Source of the DNA: a bacterium
GTDB lineage: Bacteria; Zixibacteria; MSB-5A5; GN15; FEB-12
Direction: 5' to 3'
Length of the DNA: 6,131 nt
Assembly: GCA_030640905.1 (NCBI GenBank)
Contig: DAOWIM010000045.1
Location: forward strand, 1-6,131
This document shows positions 5,202 through 6,131 of this stretch, one piece after another. The notes below the pieces were generated by a model that searched no databases, was not told the origin of the DNA, and worked only from the letters and a program-made list of their open reading frames with translations. Each line of letters begins with the position of its first letter. Position 1 is the first letter of the stretch. Made by a program: the position numbers and the translations under genes.

Positions 5202-5270
5202 CCTATACTCGCGTTGTGTCACAAGGACTTACACCCTATTGTAACCATATTGTGACTGTTTTTTTGGGGG
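5202..5270 (+). repeat. Dispersed direct repeat, copy C, with terminator-like T-run
   Basis: Copy C holds the 22-bp block identical to copy A (5221-5242) and the CTATACTCGCGTTGTGTCAC lead-in shared with copy B. GTCACAA (5218-5224) pairs perfectly with TTGTGAC (5250-5256), and seven T follow at 5259-5265, so on the plus strand it could work as a weak intrinsic terminator with a long loop. No gene is inside. Confidence 0.7.
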
Positions 5271-5273
5271 ATA

Positions 5274-5352
5274 CCTGGTAACAAAACCAAAGTTGGATCA
5301 CTAACGGCTAATCAGGTCGCGTTAGCAACATGGGATTGAGATTTGTTACAGG
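5274..5352 (+). other. Nested inverted repeats; possible structured RNA or cruciform
   Basis: CCTGGTAACAAA (5274-5285) and TTTGTTACAGG (5342-5352) form an outer inverted repeat with one extra base. Inside, GTTG (5292-5295) and CTAACG (5301-5306) pair with CGTTAG (5320-5325) and CAAC (5326-5329). No reading frame fits. With the hairpin that follows it would make a plus-strand transcript of about 130 nt ending at a terminator. No convincing promoter was found. Confidence 0.35.
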
Positions 5353-5363
5353 TTTTCCTGTCA

Positions 5364-5401
5364 ATGACCCCGGTCAGCATAAACCGGGGTCATATGATTT
5401 T
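5364..5401. terminator. Strong 11-bp terminator hairpin beyond the cytochrome gene
   Basis: ATGACCCCGGT (5364-5374) and ACCGGGGTCAT (5383-5393) form a perfect 11-bp GC-rich stem with an 8-nt loop. TTTT follows on the plus strand at 5398-5401. It lies 61 bp beyond the 3' end of the minus-strand cytochrome gene and most likely ends that transcript, though the T-run is on the plus side and none is seen on the minus side. A small adjacent hairpin, ACAGG-TTTT-CCTGT, precedes it. Confidence 0.6.
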
Positions 5402-5453
5402 CTACTTACGATGATCTCGTATCAAAGTACGGAGTTGAACGGTTCTTTTCCTG

Positions 5454-6131
5454 CTACTTTGAAGCGGTATGCTCGGCCCGCAAAGTGGTAGCCAGCGCCT
5501 TAATCTCTCCCAGGTCTTGAGTCATCATGTTCCAGCCATACCAGTATGCATAATCTGGATTAACATGGAAGAACGCCTGATACGCCCGCATACGGTGCTT
5601 GAAATACATCTGAAGCAGAACCTGATCGATATAAGACAGATCATCCAGATTCTCATCCCAGTTTGCACTATTGGTGTGCATAAGAGCTAAAATGAAAGGA
5701 TAATTGAATGGGTATCCTTCTGGCTTCTTAATGATACCTTCCTGGTATAGAGCAGCCACAGTCTCAATGGCTTCGGCCATCAACCGATCTGCCTTGGTCA
5801 ATATGGCATCACCCATATCAAGCTGTTCCTTCGCATACTTCGCTGAGTGACACTCGGAACAAACCTTGAGCATTTTGTCGCGTTCTTCTTGCCAGGAAGC
5901 CTGATCTAATCTGGCCATATCAACAGCCTTGACCGCGTCAAGTATAGCAGTTGGTTCGCCGGTTTCTGGATTGAGCACGCCAAGCGCTTTGAGAATAGTC
6001 ACTCGGTCAGCTGCGGCTTGTTCATCCTCGGGGAGCGGTAAACGGACGCCCAGAAATCCCCAGGCTGTGCGGTTTTTATGGGTACCGTTCTGCAAGTGGC
6101 AATGCTGACAGGTAGGTGCGACTGCCCCTTC
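5454..6131 (-). CDS. HAO-like multiheme cytochrome c, C-terminal part; start outside window
   Basis: The visible 225 residues contain two c-type haem sites, CQHCH (8-12) and CSECH (91-95), so the protein works outside the cytoplasm in electron transfer. APTCQHCHLQNGTHKNRTAW matches the APTCxxCHM...TH segment of the octaheme hydroxylamine oxidoreductase (HAO) family. WQEERDKMLKVCSECHS matches the segment around its last haem, and PDYAYWYGW (192-200) matches the family's C-terminal PDYxxWHG. The His of WHG is Tyr here. Family members oxidise hydroxylamine or hydrazine, or reduce nitrite or hydroxylamine; which applies cannot be told without the N-terminal haems. The frame is open to the window edge, so any start inside this segment (for example TTG 6095) would cut the first haem site and is wrong. 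No membrane helix ends the protein. A strong hairpin follows the stop. Confidence 0.85.
   Translation of the reverse strand, partial: EGAVAPTCQHCHLQNGTHKNRTAWGFLGVRLPLPEDEQAAADRVTILKALGVLNPETGEPTAILDAVKAVDMARLDQASWQEERDKMLKVCSECHSAKYAKEQLDMGDAILTKADRLMAEAIETVAALYQEGIIKKPEGYPFNYPFILALMHTNSANWDENLDDLSYIDQVLLQMYFKHRMRAYQAFFHVNPDYAYWYGWNMMTQDLGEIKALATTLRAEHTASK

Noticed and set aside
3263..5270. Integron cassette array with attC sites
   Set aside because: No GTTRRRY / RYYYAAC pair of attC type was found at the repeat borders and no integrase is in view.
5454..6095. Cytochrome starting at TTG 6095
   Set aside because: The frame continues to the window edge and includes a complete CxxCH haem site just upstream.

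Overview
The window looks like a bacterial chromosome fragment of about 50% GC with no plasmid, phage or IS replication genes. The gene mix suggests an uncultured lineage of the FCB/Zixibacteria or deltaproteobacterial type: a stand-alone LOR/SDH-type ornithine cyclodeaminase, HflX, an HAO-like multiheme cytochrome, a remnant of a tail-fibre chaperone (S74) domain, and a lysine-rich MGDKGGKK microprotein. That placement is inference only; there is no rRNA or complete tRNA to test it.

Left part (1-2724), ordinary chromosome. A response-regulator receiver domain, cut by the window edge, lies 40 bp downstream of hflX on the minus strand, probably in the same transcript. Divergent from hflX, on the plus strand, is a LOR/SDH-family enzyme best read as an ornithine cyclodeaminase. 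Its likely start (1504) is later than the longest reading frame allows, and a 13-codon leader frame with a strong ribosome-binding site overlaps that start.

Middle part (2725-5453), accessory and sparsely coding. It holds a 70-residue minus-strand hypothetical gene, a perfect 9-bp stem-loop, a 37-residue lysine-rich microprotein, a 21-nt fragment identical in layout to the 3' end of a tRNA-Ala or tmRNA, three 16-bp tandem repeats, an orphan C-terminus of an S74 chaperone domain, and a two-gene nucleotidyltransferase (MNT)/HEPN module. Copies of an imperfect repeat of about 65 bp (A 3263-3330, B 3594-3660, D 5085-5150, C 5202-5265), all in the same orientation, lie between and around these genes. 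The tRNA-like end, the direct repeats, the broken gene and the toxin-antitoxin-like pair together suggest a recombination-prone island boundary. No integrase is visible.

Right part (5274-6131). A structured, terminator-like non-coding segment is followed by the C-terminal part of an HAO-like multiheme cytochrome c on the minus strand. Its start lies beyond the window.

Most likely the HEPN and MNT proteins act together as toxin and antitoxin. The other genes appear functionally independent of each other.
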